Part shown: positions 45,851 through 60,445 of the stretch, piece by piece
Numbering within the stretch: the stretch's first letter is position 1
How the letters are laid out: the number at the start of each line of letters is the position of its first letter
Source: Ophthalmolycus amberensis
Lineage: Eukaryota > Chordata > Actinopteri > Perciformes > Zoarcidae
Length of the DNA stretch: 64,000 nt
Assembly (NCBI GenBank): GCA_024529925.1
Contig: JAFEUB010001122.1
Location: 368,501-432,500, forward strand
Direction: 5' to 3'
Position numbers and translations under genes: made by a program
The notes under the pieces: generated by a model
What the model saw: the letters and a program-made list of their open reading frames with translations, nothing else
Told to the model about the DNA's origin: nothing
Database searches by the model: none

Positions 45851-48800
45851 GGGAACCTGTTCCTCTGGAGCCAAAACACAACACACATAGAGAGAGAGGG
45901 AGATTTTTTTGTCATCATTAATCTCACACAGGCACACACACACACTAATGGTTTGACATGAAAAAAACTACAGAAATAGATTTCATAATGAACACTTTCC
46001 ATAACTGTACATGAAGTGAAGTGAAATGAATGAAATTAATGTTTAAATCAACAGAAAGCTCCACCAGGAGACAACACTGAAACAATAGAAGTCAAAGATA
46101 GAAATACAGAAACACTCGATGGATGCAAAAGGCAGACGTGTGAGTGGTCATCATAGAATATTTCATTTCCCTTTTCGATGGATGGATTCTATAAAAATAC
46201 AATTTCCAGTTTCCAGAGCTCCTCTCCACACTCCTGAAAGTCACGAGTCTGGATTTGATTTTGTAAAATTGTCGGTGGGAATGTTACTGCTGAGATATGA
46301 GATGCAGATTTTACACACTGGTCCAGTCCATCTTGATTTGTCTGTTTTTCCTCTCGTCAGCTCCGTGCACGCAAGGGATTTCCATTAAGGGGAATTTCTG
46401 GGCTTTTATTAAGCAGCTGAACACTGATGAATTTAGTAATGCTGCCCCTCTGTCTTGGGTGACCTTCCCTTTAAAGACATACCGGAGACATAGCCCTCAT
46501 TTGTGTACCTCTCATGTATTGCCATTACTTTCAAGTCACATCAGATTTTCTGAAAAATACATACTTGTCAAAAACATGTACTGTGGTATTTCCAAAATCC
46601 TTAAAGGTTCAATCTGCTGCACACACAAAAAAGCTTTTCTCAATGTGTGACTCTGTTCCAAACAAAGAAGGAAATGACATATGCGTTTACCCAAATTGTA
46701 TGACAAAATGAAAGTTTCATTATCAGTTATATTAATGTACTTAATGTATTAATGTTGTTTTATTCTTTGGGCTGTCTTTCTCTCTTTTCCACCATCTTTA
46801 TCTGCCTTAGTTCTGTGAATCCATTGATGAATGGAAACATTTGGGTTGTGTAACCAGATCTTAAAGATAGATCTACTGTGCAGCTGTCACACTAACGCAG
46901 TGCTATCGCATATCAATAAAGCCATTTCATTTAACTATTATCTTGTAATTTTGTCATGTGCCTCTTGCCGTGTTTACACAACATTTACTAAGAATAAACT
47001 AAAATCCAAAAAGATAAATGAATCCATCTGCTGACTGCTAAGACAGTATCAGAGGATCTTTGTAAGACAAAGAATGAATGTAATATTTATTATGTTTTTC
47101 TCATGATGCAGGATCATTTCTGGTCACCGGGATCAGAAAAAGACTTTGATGTTTCTGGGAACATTTTTAGAACACTTATATGTGTTAAATGAAAGATGGT
47201 ATTAGAGTATTTTTCAGAACAATGGGTGCTTACTTCTGTGACCTGAATGTATTTGTACTACGTGAGAGAACCAAAGTTTTTCTATTGGAGACGTATTGAC
47301 TCCCCTCCCTATAAAGTAATGTTGATCAAACAGACATTAAAGTAAGACTCATGATTATGTTAGATATGAGCACATACAAATAAAAAATTTTAGTTTTAAA
47401 AAACATGTAGAAAACCTTAATGTTTATTTTTCAAAAGTGGTCAAAGTTTACCAAATGAGCTTTGAAAACTACATCCAAAGCAAATAAGTGGAAATAATAA
47501 TGTTGATAATCATGTTGCCAGTGGAAGAGGAAAAACAAATGCATTAAAAAGGTCAGACTGGCTTATTGATGAACCTTAGTTAAAATGAGGGCTTTTTAAT
47601 TGATCGATCAAGACGTAACACGGCAGAGATGATCATTTTTGTCTGCAGGTGCTTTGTGCGAGCAGGTAGCGTGTGACATTCAGTGTGTTAGTGTGTGTGT
47701 GTTTGTTAGTGTGTGGTTACTGTGGTGCTACCAGACCCCTGACCTTTCCATGTCCTAATAGCGTCCCTAGGGAGAGAGGGATGGAGCGAGAGGCTGAGGA
47801 GGGGGAGCGAAGGGGGGAGGCCTTTGTTTTTCTACTGGAGGCCTAATGTCACCACAGCCTGAGCTTTGATGGAGCAGACAAGCTGTTTCTGTGAGCCCAG
47901 CTTGGAAACGTACATTTATGACGAGCATAAAACTGAACAGTGATACAGATTAATGACACACATACAGTTTTTGTTTCATATTTATGCCACAAAATATTAT
48001 TTTGAGTCTTCAATGTCATGTCTTTTGTTCTTTTATTTCAAAATTGTACTCAAAGTGGAAGCTACAAACGAAGCTATTTTTTTATTTTTTTGCACTCTTC
48101 CTTCAGGAGAGGAGAAGCATCATGTGCTCATATACGCTGTGAAAGCAGTCCAGTGTGTTGATGCCAGATTTAATTGTCTGGGGCAAAGGCGAGTGTAAAC
48201 TGCACGCCTCACAGACAATAAGTGCTAGTGTTACCAGGCTGCACAGTGTTCTAATGGAGAAGCAGGGAGGTTTTTTTGGGGGGGGGTAGTTCTGGTGCTT
48301 CCAACCCGCGAATCACATCACCTCCTCGCTTTCTCTGCCCCCTCACTCCTCCATCAGGCGCCCACCATTTGATCATCCATCACCATCGCCCCTCGCTCTC
48401 CTCTTCCCTCCGTCTTCCATCACTCCACCCAGCCAATTTAGTCCTCACTCATTTTTCTCTCCTCTGCAGAGCGCCGCGCTTTTGTCCTCCGTCCTAACCT
48501 CTTTCGCTCCTTTCCCTTTCCCGCTCTCTCTCCTCCGTCTCTGATCGCAAAATTTGAGCGCTCTGTTGTCTTCGAGGGCGTTGAATGACAGCTCGCTCTG
48601 TGTGTGGCTGGGGGTTTTTCTGTCTGTGTGCAGGCGGTTTGTTGTTTGGGTGTTTTGAATACATGTAAAAAAAGTGTGTGTGTGTTGATGCGTGTGTGTA
48701 TCTGGATTCTGATGGAAATCAAAACCAATGACGACCAAAAAATAACAACAACAAAAAACCTACACCCAGGCTTTGCCATCTGTCCCCACCTAAACCTGAT

Positions 48801-49059
48801 ACTCCTGAACCACCTCTGTCTCTTTCTTTCTCCCTCCCTTGCTCTCTCCACACACACACACTCACACACACACACACACCTATCACACACACTCCCAAAT
48901 ACACCACTAATGCTGCCATTCGGCCATTTTCCAGGAGTTCCTCTGTAAGCCGTAGCATCCAGAATTAAAGAGCATTACTTATGACTGCAGGGTGCAGCAT
49001 CCTGGCCTCAACCGGTCATGTTTGCACCATTCATACGACAAAGACACACATAAACATTA

Positions 49060-49096
<37 letters not shown>

Positions 49097-50152
49097 CACA
49101 CCCCCCACCCTGTCCCCCGTGGTCCCCAGGCTCTCTTTGCCTCTCATTAACCCTGTCACGTTTACGGTATGAATTAAATGATTCCAGTGATGCATCCCCA
49201 CGCACAGAGGGAGCCACAGCCAGACCTCGTCCCCCCTCCAGGCTGGAGGGACGGCCCGAGGCGCCACTCTCCACCCTCATTATCACCAGCATGGTGGTCG
49301 CATCGCTGCCACACTGTTGTTTTAACATGTGTGCGTCCGTGTGTGTGTGTGGTGTGTATCTTGTGTGCGCCTGTCATCCTCTGGATGTTTTAATGTCTGA
49401 ATGGAGGCAGCAGCATCAGAGAGGCTTGTTTGTGCTCAGAGTAGCAAAAAGGTGGTAGTTGTATTTCTTCATTCAAAGATCTGCCTCTTTGAAAAGCTGT
49501 AAACTTATATAAAATTCTGTTTCTTATCAATGAATGTATGCAGTTCAGGAAAGCTACATATTTGGAAGTTTAAACGCAAGCAGAGATGTCAGGAAAACTT
49601 CTCATACACACAGGAAATGATGGACTTACTGTAGTTTTGCAAAAGTAGATAAATATAACTAGGTGCTTAATGTGAGTAAACGGGCAATACTAGCTCTAAA
49701 TACTTAAAGTGCCCTCCACTCAAAAATATGATTTTCTTATTGTTACTGGACCTTTGCTGAGTTGGACACTTTTAACATTTATCTGAGCTCACTTTAAATC
49801 TCGTACAAAAACCTCTTAATCGCAAAGATGTTTCTAAAGCTGTACAGAATCTTGCCGATTACTCCGTTAAACAATGATGATCCTTCTGGAGACCACAAAA
49901 TACACAGTTACACCAGACAAATGTTATGCTGGGCCTGTTTCTCTTTGACAGTAATTGAGACTTATACAGTACATTCTGTGTTTGTGCTCGGTTAAAATTT
50001 GTCAAAGTCTGACTGCGGAACGCACACAGATAGAAATATGAAAATATCCTTGTTGTCCAGCGTATTGTTGGCCTTTTTACAACCGAGCTGCAATCGATTC
50101 AAATAAAAACACTGTTCGCCCTCTTTTTCATTATCTCTCCCCAACTGCTGTG
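45851..50152. other. intergenic, microsatellites and pyrimidine-rich patches
   Basis: CA at 49063-49095, CA-rich at 48850-48890, pyrimidine-rich at 48310-48540. Frames at 48438-48948 on both strands are low-complexity. No exon or RNA gene supported. Confidence 0.3.
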
Positions 50153-50175
50153 GCGTGTGTGTGCGCGTGTGTGCG

Positions 50176-50232
<57 letters not shown>

Positions 50233-50554
50233 GTGTGTGTAGGTGTGTGTGTCTGTGTGTCTGTGCATATGTGTAAGTGCAGTCAAACGTGACCCTCCGC
50301 CTCCTTGGTAAAGCAGCGCCTTGACACGTGTTCGGGTAATGGCGCTAATACACTCATAAATCGAAATCAGCCCAGGACTGTCAAATAAAAGAGAGGGAGA
50401 GAGGTTGTGTGCGTGCGTGTGTGTGTGTGTGTGTGTGTGTAAAGTTGCTGCCAACAGTCCAACGAGGCTTATCAATGGAATCACACCGTCTGTCTATGGC
50501 TTTAAAGCGAACATGTACACCTCCTTGATTTCTCTCTGATAAGACACTGCTGTT

Positions 50555-50597
<43 letters not shown>

Positions 50598-50600
50598 TTG
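50153..50600. repeat. three TG/CG microsatellites
   Basis: 50153-50263 (TG with CG and AGG interruptions), 50406-50440 and 50556-50600. The intervening DNA is ordinary. Confidence 0.9.
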
Positions 50601-52112
50601 CGCACCTGAAGGATGTGTCAACTACACTCATTGAGCCAGCTCGGTGCTGTTAACCTGTGTGTCCCCCTCATTACGGCCCATATCCGTGTTGCTATGGACA
50701 ATATGAGAGGAGGTAGATAAAGCATTAGGAGGGATTTGCATGGCAAAGCCCCCCTTCTCTCTCCCACTCTTTACAGTGCTTGAATGCATAATCGTGCTCT
50801 TTCGGACCTGTAGTCCAAGTACATGAAGCAGCCGTTTGAAAAGCTGAAAGCCTGCAGGGCGAGATGGAAATAAGAGAGTGAGAGCAGAGGGGGAGACACT
50901 TGAGAAGGGGGATTTCTAGATGAGAACTGTCTATCCTTTCAGGAGTTTAGAAAAAAAAACTGATTTAATTTCAGATTTATGGCAACGCATTCTCGAAATT
51001 GTATCATTGCTCTCACCGAGGTTTCTGCCAAGACCTTAAAGCTTAAGGAGAACATAACGTAAAAATATTCAAATTCCCAGAGTTTGCAGTGCAAGTTTTT
51101 TTGTGTTGTGATCACACCACGTGACTGCTTATTGTAAGATTTATTTTGAGGTTAAGATCTCTCAGTGTGCCTGTGACATATGGGTGTTTGGTGTGGTATA
51201 TTTGATTCAAATAATTTTTGCATTATGATTTACTCAACATTTTTTAGGTTTGTGGTCAAACCAGTCGCTTTCCACGTTGGCTGATGGTCTGATGTTCATT
51301 TGGCAACAGGGCTGCTTTAGCTAAGTGGTGTTTCTCCAACAGGTGCAGTTGTCGTTTGTCATGCCTTGATAAAAAACCACGAAGCCAAACACTGCAGATA
51401 GTTTCAGGATGGAGATTCCATGGTGGAAAAAAAAGTAATCTCTCTCTTAGCAGAACAGCTGCACTGGTGTGAGTGTTTACCGTGCTGGCTAAGACAACCA
51501 CTCCACTGTGCTCGACTAAACTCAAGACAGAGTTAAAGCTTACACCTTTAGTCTGCCGGCTCTGCCAAAAAATGTTTAATATGCTTTAAACCACTGGCTG
51601 GAAGTTATTGAGTCTTTTCATCAAGTTTGACTCGTACAAAATAAGAGAGGAGGAAGAAGGGACGGACCTGGAAGTGGAAGAGTTGTTGTTTTATGTAATC
51701 CTACAAAGGCTAAAGAAGTGTGTTTTATGGTTAAAGGGATGTAATTGGTGTGGTTAATTGTTTATTAATAAAATAACATGTAAGTACTTCTACTTATTTG
51801 ACTGATCTGATCTGTCCCACTGCAGCAAATCTTACTCTTTCTTGGTGGAAGTTTGCAGTGTGTGCGCTTTCTGCATGTGACTGTGCGTCTGCCTGTTTAC
51901 TTTATCCAGCAGCCTTTGGCAGCTCACTCCCCCCATCCAAAGCTCTCCTCCCAACTTTAATTAACACATGCGCACACACACACACAAACATACACAGCAC
52001 CCACCCCAGAGAGTACAGGGGAGTAAAGGGAACCAGGGAAGGAAAACAAAAATATTTCTCTGACTGAAAGGGGGACCCTGCTTCCAGTAAAAGTAAAGAA
52101 GGATGTTAAAGG

Positions 52113-52113
<1 letters not shown>
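50601..52113. other. intergenic DNA
   Basis: No feature supported. An 89-codon antisense frame at 51256-51525 has no known domain. Confidence 0.3.

Positions 52114-52175
<62 letters not shown>
52114..52175. repeat. (TG)n microsatellite
   Basis: About 62 bp of uninterrupted TG. Confidence 0.9.
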
Positions 52176-52177
<2 letters not shown>

Positions 52178-54889
52178 TGAGACCTGGAGGATGTTGTGAC
52201 TCATCGCTCCTCTGAGTCATCACTAACAGCGATGAAGGGATAGAAGGAAAAGAGAAAGAAATGTGATTTGGAGAATGAAAGCATAGTGAAGTCAAACAGG
52301 ACTCCCTTCACACATCAGTGTTGTTTCAGAAAACACTTAAGTGTGTGAGAGTGCACATGTGATTTTGCACTGACCACAATATGGAGGGAATGTTTATGTG
52401 TTTAAGTGTGATTTCCCACTGAGCACGTACAAAGTGTTTATTTGTGCAGTGCTACAGTGAATAGGAGGGACTTCCACCAGATGTCTCACTGTCGCTGAGC
52501 ACAGTTTTGTGTTTACATTAAGTCCAAAAGTCGGCTGCATTCATGCGAAAGAAACATCCCAGTGCCTGACTTTAAAGCTGCACTTAACTATATTTTCATA
52601 TTCCAAATGAATCTATTGGCTACTGTGAAAGGCGTTGCTCATAGCAATGAACTCATGAATATTTATACTGTGCAGCTCTACAGAGCTTTGTGGCCTCATT
52701 TAGCTCATTGTGTTGGTAATCCATAAACTCCACTCTAATCAGCCTTGTTTCCAGCAAACAAGTTTAGTTTTTTTTTTTTTTTGTCAGCAAGCAAACTATG
52801 ATAAACCAAACCAAACGGAATACAGACAATGTTTGTGACTGGCTGGTGAACAATGAGCTAAAAGGAGAATACATTTGGACTCTGGTAGTCACAGCAGAGA
52901 ATTTGTCATAGCAGGAAAAGCACAGGTATTAATAATAACAGAAGTAACGACTTCATTCTGTTCATATGTCCCAGTGAGCCAGTATGAAACAAATAATCAT
53001 TTGATCCCGTTAGAATTGTGTCAAGAATTACACATATGATGTCTGACAATTTTAAAGTTAATTTTGCACTCCGGTTCTCCACCACATCGCTCACCTTTAC
53101 ACCTCCAACTAACAACATGCCGTCAGCAGATTTGTCACAACATCAGGATGAGGCGTGGTTCAGCTTTGTGATAAAACTTTTATCTCGGCGGATTAATTGA
53201 GATAAGGACACGCTGCACATGAGGTTTATATAACAGTTAGTGTTGACTGGCTGTGGACTCCAACCAGCTGAGTCATGTGGCTCCAGCTCTGTGGATGATG
53301 TGTTGGTCCAGTGAGAGAAGTAAACAAAGCGGAGAGGACGGAGGGAGGGAGGACACATGTGAATCACACACACGGACGTGGACACACACACAAACACACC
53401 CACCTGTCCGATGTTTTCCCCAGCTGTTAGTACAGTCTGTCTCTCCCAGCGGCTCTGACAGAGAGACGTTGAACGCCACACGCACAGTCAGACGCACACA
53501 TGAACTCACTTTTCTCTGTGGTTTATAGATGTCACGTCTGGCTGAGTTTGAAGTGTATCGAAGGAGCTATGATTATTATTCTGCACTACACACACAGGCA
53601 CGAACACAAACAACACACTCATCTCTGGAGAGGCTCAGTCGAGCTGGGGACTCATCCAGTACGAAGGCTGCAGTCGATGACTCTGCTCAGTGTGGTTTAA
53701 TGCTGCCTCGGGCTGGTTTGATCCAGACCTGTGCTTACTCTCTGCTCGCTCCGCTGAGCCGTCTCCCTACCTGCTACACACAACACACACAAACAGGCTC
53801 TGTTCACTTCAAGGACTCATGAGACAAGGACTACTCTGTCTGTGACGGTTTAGTGTGTGACAAAAACAACACAGGTGGTGTACTGTACTCCATCTGTATC
53901 AGTTTCCTGTTATGTTTCTCTTATATAAAGGTCTTGGTGTTTGTTATTGGTAATCCATCCCATAGTTTGACTTCACGTCTCAGCTTTTGACTTAAATTTC
54001 CAACGCTGATTGTTTTATAACACATGATCTGTCAGTCTGGCCCTTCTGGCCTTGTGATCCTTGTGACAAACCTTTAATAATATGTATGTTTACGTTTTCC
54101 TCCATCTTTCTTTATTTTGGCTATGAAATAACGTCACAAGTTAGGACTTTTTTAATTCTATTTTCTTGCCTCTTTTTCCCTTTGTCTGATATTTAGTTAC
54201 ATTTAAAGCCTTGTTTAGCTTCAATATGAAGTCAGACACCTCGTTGAAAGAGAAATACATGTGTTACGTGAACTGTCAGAATCTCCCATGCATTAACTAA
54301 GTCTGAAGGACACACTCTGAACAAGCACATTCTCTTGATGTAGCAGGTTTACTCTGTAACTCAGGGACTTGCTCCATTCAAATAGAAAACAGTTACTTTT
54401 TCAAACGAATATCCAGAAATAAAAGTTGTGTAGTATGTTACCTTTAAAACACACTGTACATACACATTTCAGATGTTTCTCCTGAAAGTAAAATATAAGA
54501 ATTACACATACAGTACCTGCAATTGTTCAATACATGTTCAATAACATCCATCATTTGCAGCAAGCAGCAGTGAGGATCAGCATCAGTTTTCATAACAGGA
54601 AGCAGCTGAAAGTTCAGCTGGTTTCAGGTGTTCATATGTTTATGTGTATTTTGTGCGTTTGTATGTTTTTGTTTTAGACCCTGGTCAAAGTCTATATTAG
54701 TTTCCTCTTTTGAAAGACAGAAGGTTACTGAGGATTTAGTTGTCCATTCACAAGTTGAGGCAAAAGGCATTGAGAGGATCGGAATGTCCCCAGGACAATG
54801 TGTCACAGGGTCAGGGACAGTTAAGTCACATCTTCCCTTAGGTGGTCATTACATGCGACAAACAGCATAAGCCGTGGAGTATATGTTCT

Positions 54890-54892
<3 letters not shown>
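52176..54892. other. intergenic DNA
   Basis: Includes an AT-rich stretch with T14 near 52769-52782 and CA-rich patches at 53365-53400. Short frames (53253-53822) show no domain. Confidence 0.3.
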
Positions 54893-54935
<43 letters not shown>

Positions 54936-55047
54936 GGTGACATTGGATCAGTTGAGGGAAACAGTACACTTTTTCAGCTCAGCTTTGTTTGCAGACCAAA
55001 CATTGTGTGAATCTTTCAGCCTCAGTGTGTGTGTGTGTGTGTGTGTG
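54893..55047. repeat. two TG microsatellites
   Basis: TG at 54893-54931 and 55025-55047. Confidence 0.9.
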
Positions 55048-56032
55048 CTGTCATTACTAAAGCACTGTTGGCAGAAATGACACAGCACCTGCTGATGGTG
55101 ACATATATATGCCTTGCCGCTCATTGGAGGAATGTAATTTTACGAGCACAATGTTCCAACTTCCTGTCTGCTAACAGCTCTCTGGGCCGTGACACACACT
55201 GTGGTTAAAATGAGGCCACATTCTAACAACAATACCACGTCTGAAAAACACGAAAGGATTTCTTCTATATTTCCTCCGCTGGATATGAATATGTGTTGTA
55301 TACTTGTATGGTATAGCTAGCCAGCTAGCCTGTCTTCATCCAAAATTACACAGAGCGACACCTCTAAAGATCACTAATTAACACATTGTTAATTAACAAT
55401 TTGTGGTTTAATCTCATTCTTTGGACAGAGCTGAACTGTTTCCTACACATCTAGCTTTTAAGTCAACGTTACCGGAGTGAAGCAGAAGACTGCCAGCAAG
55501 TAAACATGGATGCAAACAATGCAGGGGTTAAAAAAATAAAGAGCTTTATAAGGAAGGAATAGTATTCAATACATTTGTTAGACCTCAATCTTACACACAA
55601 TGCATTTTGGTGGGTAAGACTAAACATTACTTTTATTTGTTTTTTACAGAACTCCACAGGGATGATTTTAAGCTTCTAAAGCCGGTCCAGTTCTGTGCTG
55701 CCAATAATGTGACCTGAAAATGTTGAACAACTCCTTTAAGCAAAGTCTTGCCAGTAAATTCCTGTTCCTGTTCATAAGGTTTAACGATATATGTTTTTAG
55801 CACAGAAGCTGAATAATTTCATTCGCTTGACAGTGTTGCGTTGCTGTAGTTTAGACTCTTCAAGTATGCAAATATGGGCAAAATTCAAGAGTCAGTTTAA
55901 CTCTTCCTCTTCCGAGTTGGCCCTCATCCACCTTTATTTTGTCCAAATCGCTCATTTTACCAGCAGGCACACTTACTAAAATATGCAGAAACTCTGTAGA
56001 CAGCTGTTAAGGACATAAATAATCCTCGAGGG
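55048..56032. other. intergenic DNA
   Basis: AT-rich; nothing recognised. Confidence 0.3.
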
Positions 56033-56221
56033 GTGTGTGTGTGTGCATGCGTGCATTTGTGTGTGTGTGTGAGTGTGTGTGTGTGTCTAGGGGATAGCCT
56101 GCTGGGATTGAGCAGCAGTGAGACCCTGATGTACTGCCAGGCCTTGAGCATGACCGTAAAGAGAGACCTGTATGTGTGCGTGTGCGTATCCGTGTGTGTG
56201 TGTGTGTGTGTGTAGGTGTGT

Positions 56222-56257
<36 letters not shown>

Positions 56258-56276
56258 GCGTGCGTGCGTGTGTACG
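56033..56276. repeat. compound TG/CG microsatellites
   Basis: Imperfect TG at 56033-56090 and 56172-56276, with CG steps and AGG interruptions. Confidence 0.85.
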
Positions 56277-56649
56277 CAGACGTGTGTGGAGGTTATCAGC
56301 TATCCAGAGTTTTACTGCCCGTGTTAAAGCGCTTCCACCAGAAAAATGTTTTGATCCGCTGCCACACATAGTTAAGCATTCACCATCTGACTCTGCTTCG
56401 TTTCACACAGCGGCCTGAGGGGAAAAGACAGAGAGAGATGGTGCAAGAAAAAGAGGTGTTGAACTGGTCAGGCATGCCTGCCCTCACTCTTACCTGGCCC
56501 CAGAGCTCCCCAAAGCAAATATACCGGATCTCTTTTTTTTCCTTCTCCCTTCAGGTTTATTCAACCTGCCTGGACATTTGCTTTCTTTCCACTTCCCCAC
56601 TGTCTCTGTCTTTCTGTTACTTTTCTGTTTTTTTTTTCCTCTGGCCTAA
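56277..56649. other. intergenic DNA
   Basis: No feature supported apart from increasing pyrimidine content towards 56600. Confidence 0.3.
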
Positions 56650-56851
56650 CCCCCCCCCCCTCCCCCCTCTCTCTCTCTCTCTCTCTCTCTTTCCCCCATC
56701 TCTCCCTCTCTCTCCCTCTCAATCTCTCTGTCCCTCCCCCTATCTATCTCTCTTTCCTCCTCTCTCTCTCTTTGTATATCCACACTCCTGCAGCAATGGG
56801 AAATCCTTCAAAATTCATAATTCACGCTTCACTGCCTCTCCCTCTGCAGGC

Positions 56852-56936
<85 letters not shown>
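56650..56936. repeat. polypyrimidine tract followed by a long (TG)n
   Basis: C11-T-C6-(TC)n from 56650 to 56697, further CT-rich sequence to 56772, and a TG run of about 83 bp at 56854-56936, the longest pure dinucleotide repeat in the window. Confidence 0.9.
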
Positions 56937-56938
<2 letters not shown>

Positions 56939-58262
56939 TGAGGGAGAGAGAGACACCTGAATGTAGATGCAAACCCCTTGTGGAAAAAATACTAACAAAC
57001 TTATGGTTTCACACACACACATAATGTCACGCACGTTTCCAAACGCACGTCTTATTTACATGCACACAGCACACATTACACTCTCAAAGTTGCTCATTTA
57101 AATTATTCTGTAAGCAAAGCAGAACAAAATATTTTAATGACACTGTATGCAAATGAAAGAAAGATTTCCACTGACACATACATGCTTCACATGAGAAATG
57201 GTAGTATATCAAAGAGAAATCCATGGCAGACAAATTAAAATGCATGTAAAGTACCGCCTAGTCTGTCCAAACCTTCCGGGGGTGCAGGCCGTGGGATAAA
57301 TTCAGCACACTAAAAAGCTGGTTCAAAGTAGAAGCTTTGCCGGAATGTGTTTTTCTGTAATGCAGAGTGGAGGGCTAATTTGCTGTTTGAATTATTTTTA
57401 TTGTATGTATGAAAAACAAATTCCCAGCAGACTGAATAGTTCACTTATATGATAACAAAGCTCACTGTTGAATTTAGGTTACAAGCTGTCGTGAAGCCTT
57501 TACTCATAAGATATTAAGGACGGGCCTCACAGCAGACATTTTGACTCCTCAAAGCCAAGGCACATGAGTTGATGAATATCAGTCTTTTCTCAGTGCATGA
57601 ACGGTATTTTACAAAGCATCCTTTACATCTCTCTTAAAGGATAGTTTTTTTGTAGTCTTGGCCCCCACTCGATATGGGAATAAGAACATTGTTCTAATCA
57701 ATTTAATTCCTTAAATCTGGAAATGAGGCAACATTGCATGAAAGGAATCAAGACAGGATGTCAAAACTCCCAGGTTAGTCAAAATTATTTGAATGCAGGC
57801 AAATGGTAAAGTTATTTCCCAAATTGTCCTTTGTAAACATCCAACACATTTTACACACCAACTTCCTGAACAACTTGTACCTACTGCTGCTACTGTAGTT
57901 GTGTACGCACAGTTTTTCTGAGACGTAAATAGAGACAATGTGGATGTGCATACTTTCAATTTTACCGCCGAATAAAGTGGTTTAGATGATCTGACTTAAC
58001 TGAACCTTTGACCGCTCTCTCTCTCATACATAGGTATCTGTTGGTAAGCACACAGTATACTTGCTATTTTTGAATTATATAGTATATTCGTGTCATACAC
58101 TCTCATTCCCTCAAACAAACACTCTCACACACATTTGCACACACGCACAGTGATCCGTCTCATAAATCAGTACGCTCTCTGAGAGGGCCGGAAACACAAG
58201 GACAGCTCAGACACGTGGAGCAGACGCAGCCAAGACCTCCTGGTCCCACTCTACCTTCTCTC

Positions 58263-58264
<2 letters not shown>
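56937..58264. other. intergenic DNA
   Basis: AT-rich; no exon supported. Confidence 0.3.
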
Positions 58265-58325
<61 letters not shown>

Positions 58326-58640
58326 AAGAGTGTGTCTGTCCATATTTATGGCTGACTCTGAATGCTCAGTCCCGTGTGTGCTCTCACAAGCATGTGCACG
58401 TTTATCTGTGTCTGTTAGGCGTGTGCATGTTTGTGTGTGTATGTGTCAAGTGAATGTGTGCTGCTGTCTCTCGCTGCCAGATTGGCCTCTTGTTTCTCTC
58501 TCTCTCTCGGCTGTGTGAACTTGCACAAGGCCTCTAAGTTATGAATCTGCAGACATCTCTCCCTCTCTGGCCCCTCAGCCGGTCTCTGCTCCGCCACTTG
58601 GCTTTTGTACAGGCAGAGCATTCAGTCACCCGTGTATCTA

Positions 58641-58679
<39 letters not shown>
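58265..58679. repeat. TG microsatellites
   Basis: TG at 58265-58316 (running into GA) and 58643-58679. Confidence 0.9.
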
Positions 58680-58680
<1 letters not shown>

Positions 58681-60445
58681 TGCATGTACGCATTTGTTTG
58701 TTTATGTCAATCTTGGTCTTTTGCACAGTTGTGTCTTTACTCAGATGTTTATTCCTGTCATTTCTTTCCACGCTCACGCCGTTTTTATGTTCCTCAGCTA
58801 CACGCACTAAACTCGCACTTAACAAGCTTTTGATCCCCAAATGAGCCTGACCCCCATTAATGGCCACCTGTTCTGTGTCTATGGGGAATGTGATGTAGTC
58901 AAACACTGTGTTGTTTAACATGATTAACACGCAAGAATGACGGGGGCGGGGGATGGAGTGTGCATCAAAAGGAAGCTATTGGTTTTTAATGATGTTTTTC
59001 AGCCTCTAACTGACTCTATGCAGCCGAACAGAGAGCATTGAAATGAAACAGCAGCAGGAAAACGTCCTGTTATCTTTTGTGTGTCTGGATGGGACTGTGA
59101 GTTATTTATGGGGTCTTTAACACACTGTGGGGACAAGTGGGAGGGCTGGAGAGGTGAGCAGAGCGTCGGATGAAGGGGACGGCTCATTCAACAGAGTCGG
59201 TGCCAAAGCAGAGCCTTTACAAAATTCCTTCTCATTCTTACCCAACCCCCCTGCTTCCTTTTTCCTTTCCCTTTTCCATCTCTCGCTCATCCATTCCCTA
59301 TACTTCCCACAGATCTGAGGGATAATTCCAATTTTTCCCCCCCTCAGCCCTCTGAATCAAATCTAATTTCACTCAGGTCCACTCCTGCTAATTTGCCGTT
59401 AATGCTTCAATCCTGCTCCACCTCTCTTATCTCTCCGCGGCTCTTTTACTCAGAATGAAATTCAAGTGTAATTTGAAAATCTCCCACTGAATCAAATCTA
59501 ATTTTTCTCACCATCTCTCACACTAATGTGTATTTAAAAAGCTCTAATGCTGTAGTTTCTCTCCGGTGATCTGTCTGTGCTGCAGGATATCCATCCTTCT
59601 CTTATCTGTTCAACTCCGATTCAAGAGCAAATTGAGAAAAGAAGAATGTTTTATATTATGTGATAATACTCACATAATACTCTTGAGGAAGGGAAATCTG
59701 CAGATCGTTGCAGAAACATTGCATTCGATGAATTTATATTTCAGTCAAATTTATTGTTTAATTTGTTATCTTAACTCCAGCCTTTTTGAGACTAAAACCT
59801 GAAATCATTTTAGAAACGGACCAGTTCACTCTGTCCATCTCTCTTTCTTCTTTTCCCTTGTTTCCCTTCTCACTCTCTGTTTTGGTCTGCCTCACACTTT
59901 ATATCTCACCCCCTCCCCATCCGACCACCACCATCACCCCTTTCTCCTTTCTCCCCCCACACTCTCCTCCAGTGTGTACCAATACCATGGGTGCGAGATG
60001 TCTGGTCAGAGAAAATGTTCCCACATATCAAAAGGCTCCTGGGTTCTGAGTGGAAGCGGCCAAGAGAAGGAAAAGGTCAAGTTGAATACAGTGGTTGAGG
60101 ACAGAGACATGAGGGCACCACTGTGAAGAACAGTGATTAATACCAGAGAGGCTGCAGCACTGAAAGGGCACTGAGAGAGGGAACTAATACTGAACTGTTT
60201 TGTCCTTTATTTCCTCTTTGAAATATGCATTCATGGCACTTCCCTATTCTATGTCAGTGTTTTGCAAACAACTTCATTTTTGTTAGATCTATGCTTTTGA
60301 TAACCTTCACTGAAATGTTTAATCAGTATCACAACAAGGTGTTTTTATTGATTAGCATGAAGAAACAAACAACCATATTTTAAAGTATACAGTTTTATAT
60401 TTTCCTTATTGTCGACAAATCCCAGGAAAAGAGCAAAAGCAAGAG
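58680..60445. other. intergenic DNA, one candidate noncoding block
   Basis: The segment 59360-59500 (TGCTAATTTGCCGTTAATGC, later two AATCAAATCTAATTT copies) is unusual in carrying a 15-bp motif twice with homeodomain-type cores. Pyrimidine-rich at 59820-59970. No exon supported. Confidence 0.25.

Noticed and set aside
48438..48958. Overlapping frames of 79-150 codons on both strands
   Set aside because: Driven by CA repeats and pyrimidine-rich sequence; no protein family recognised.
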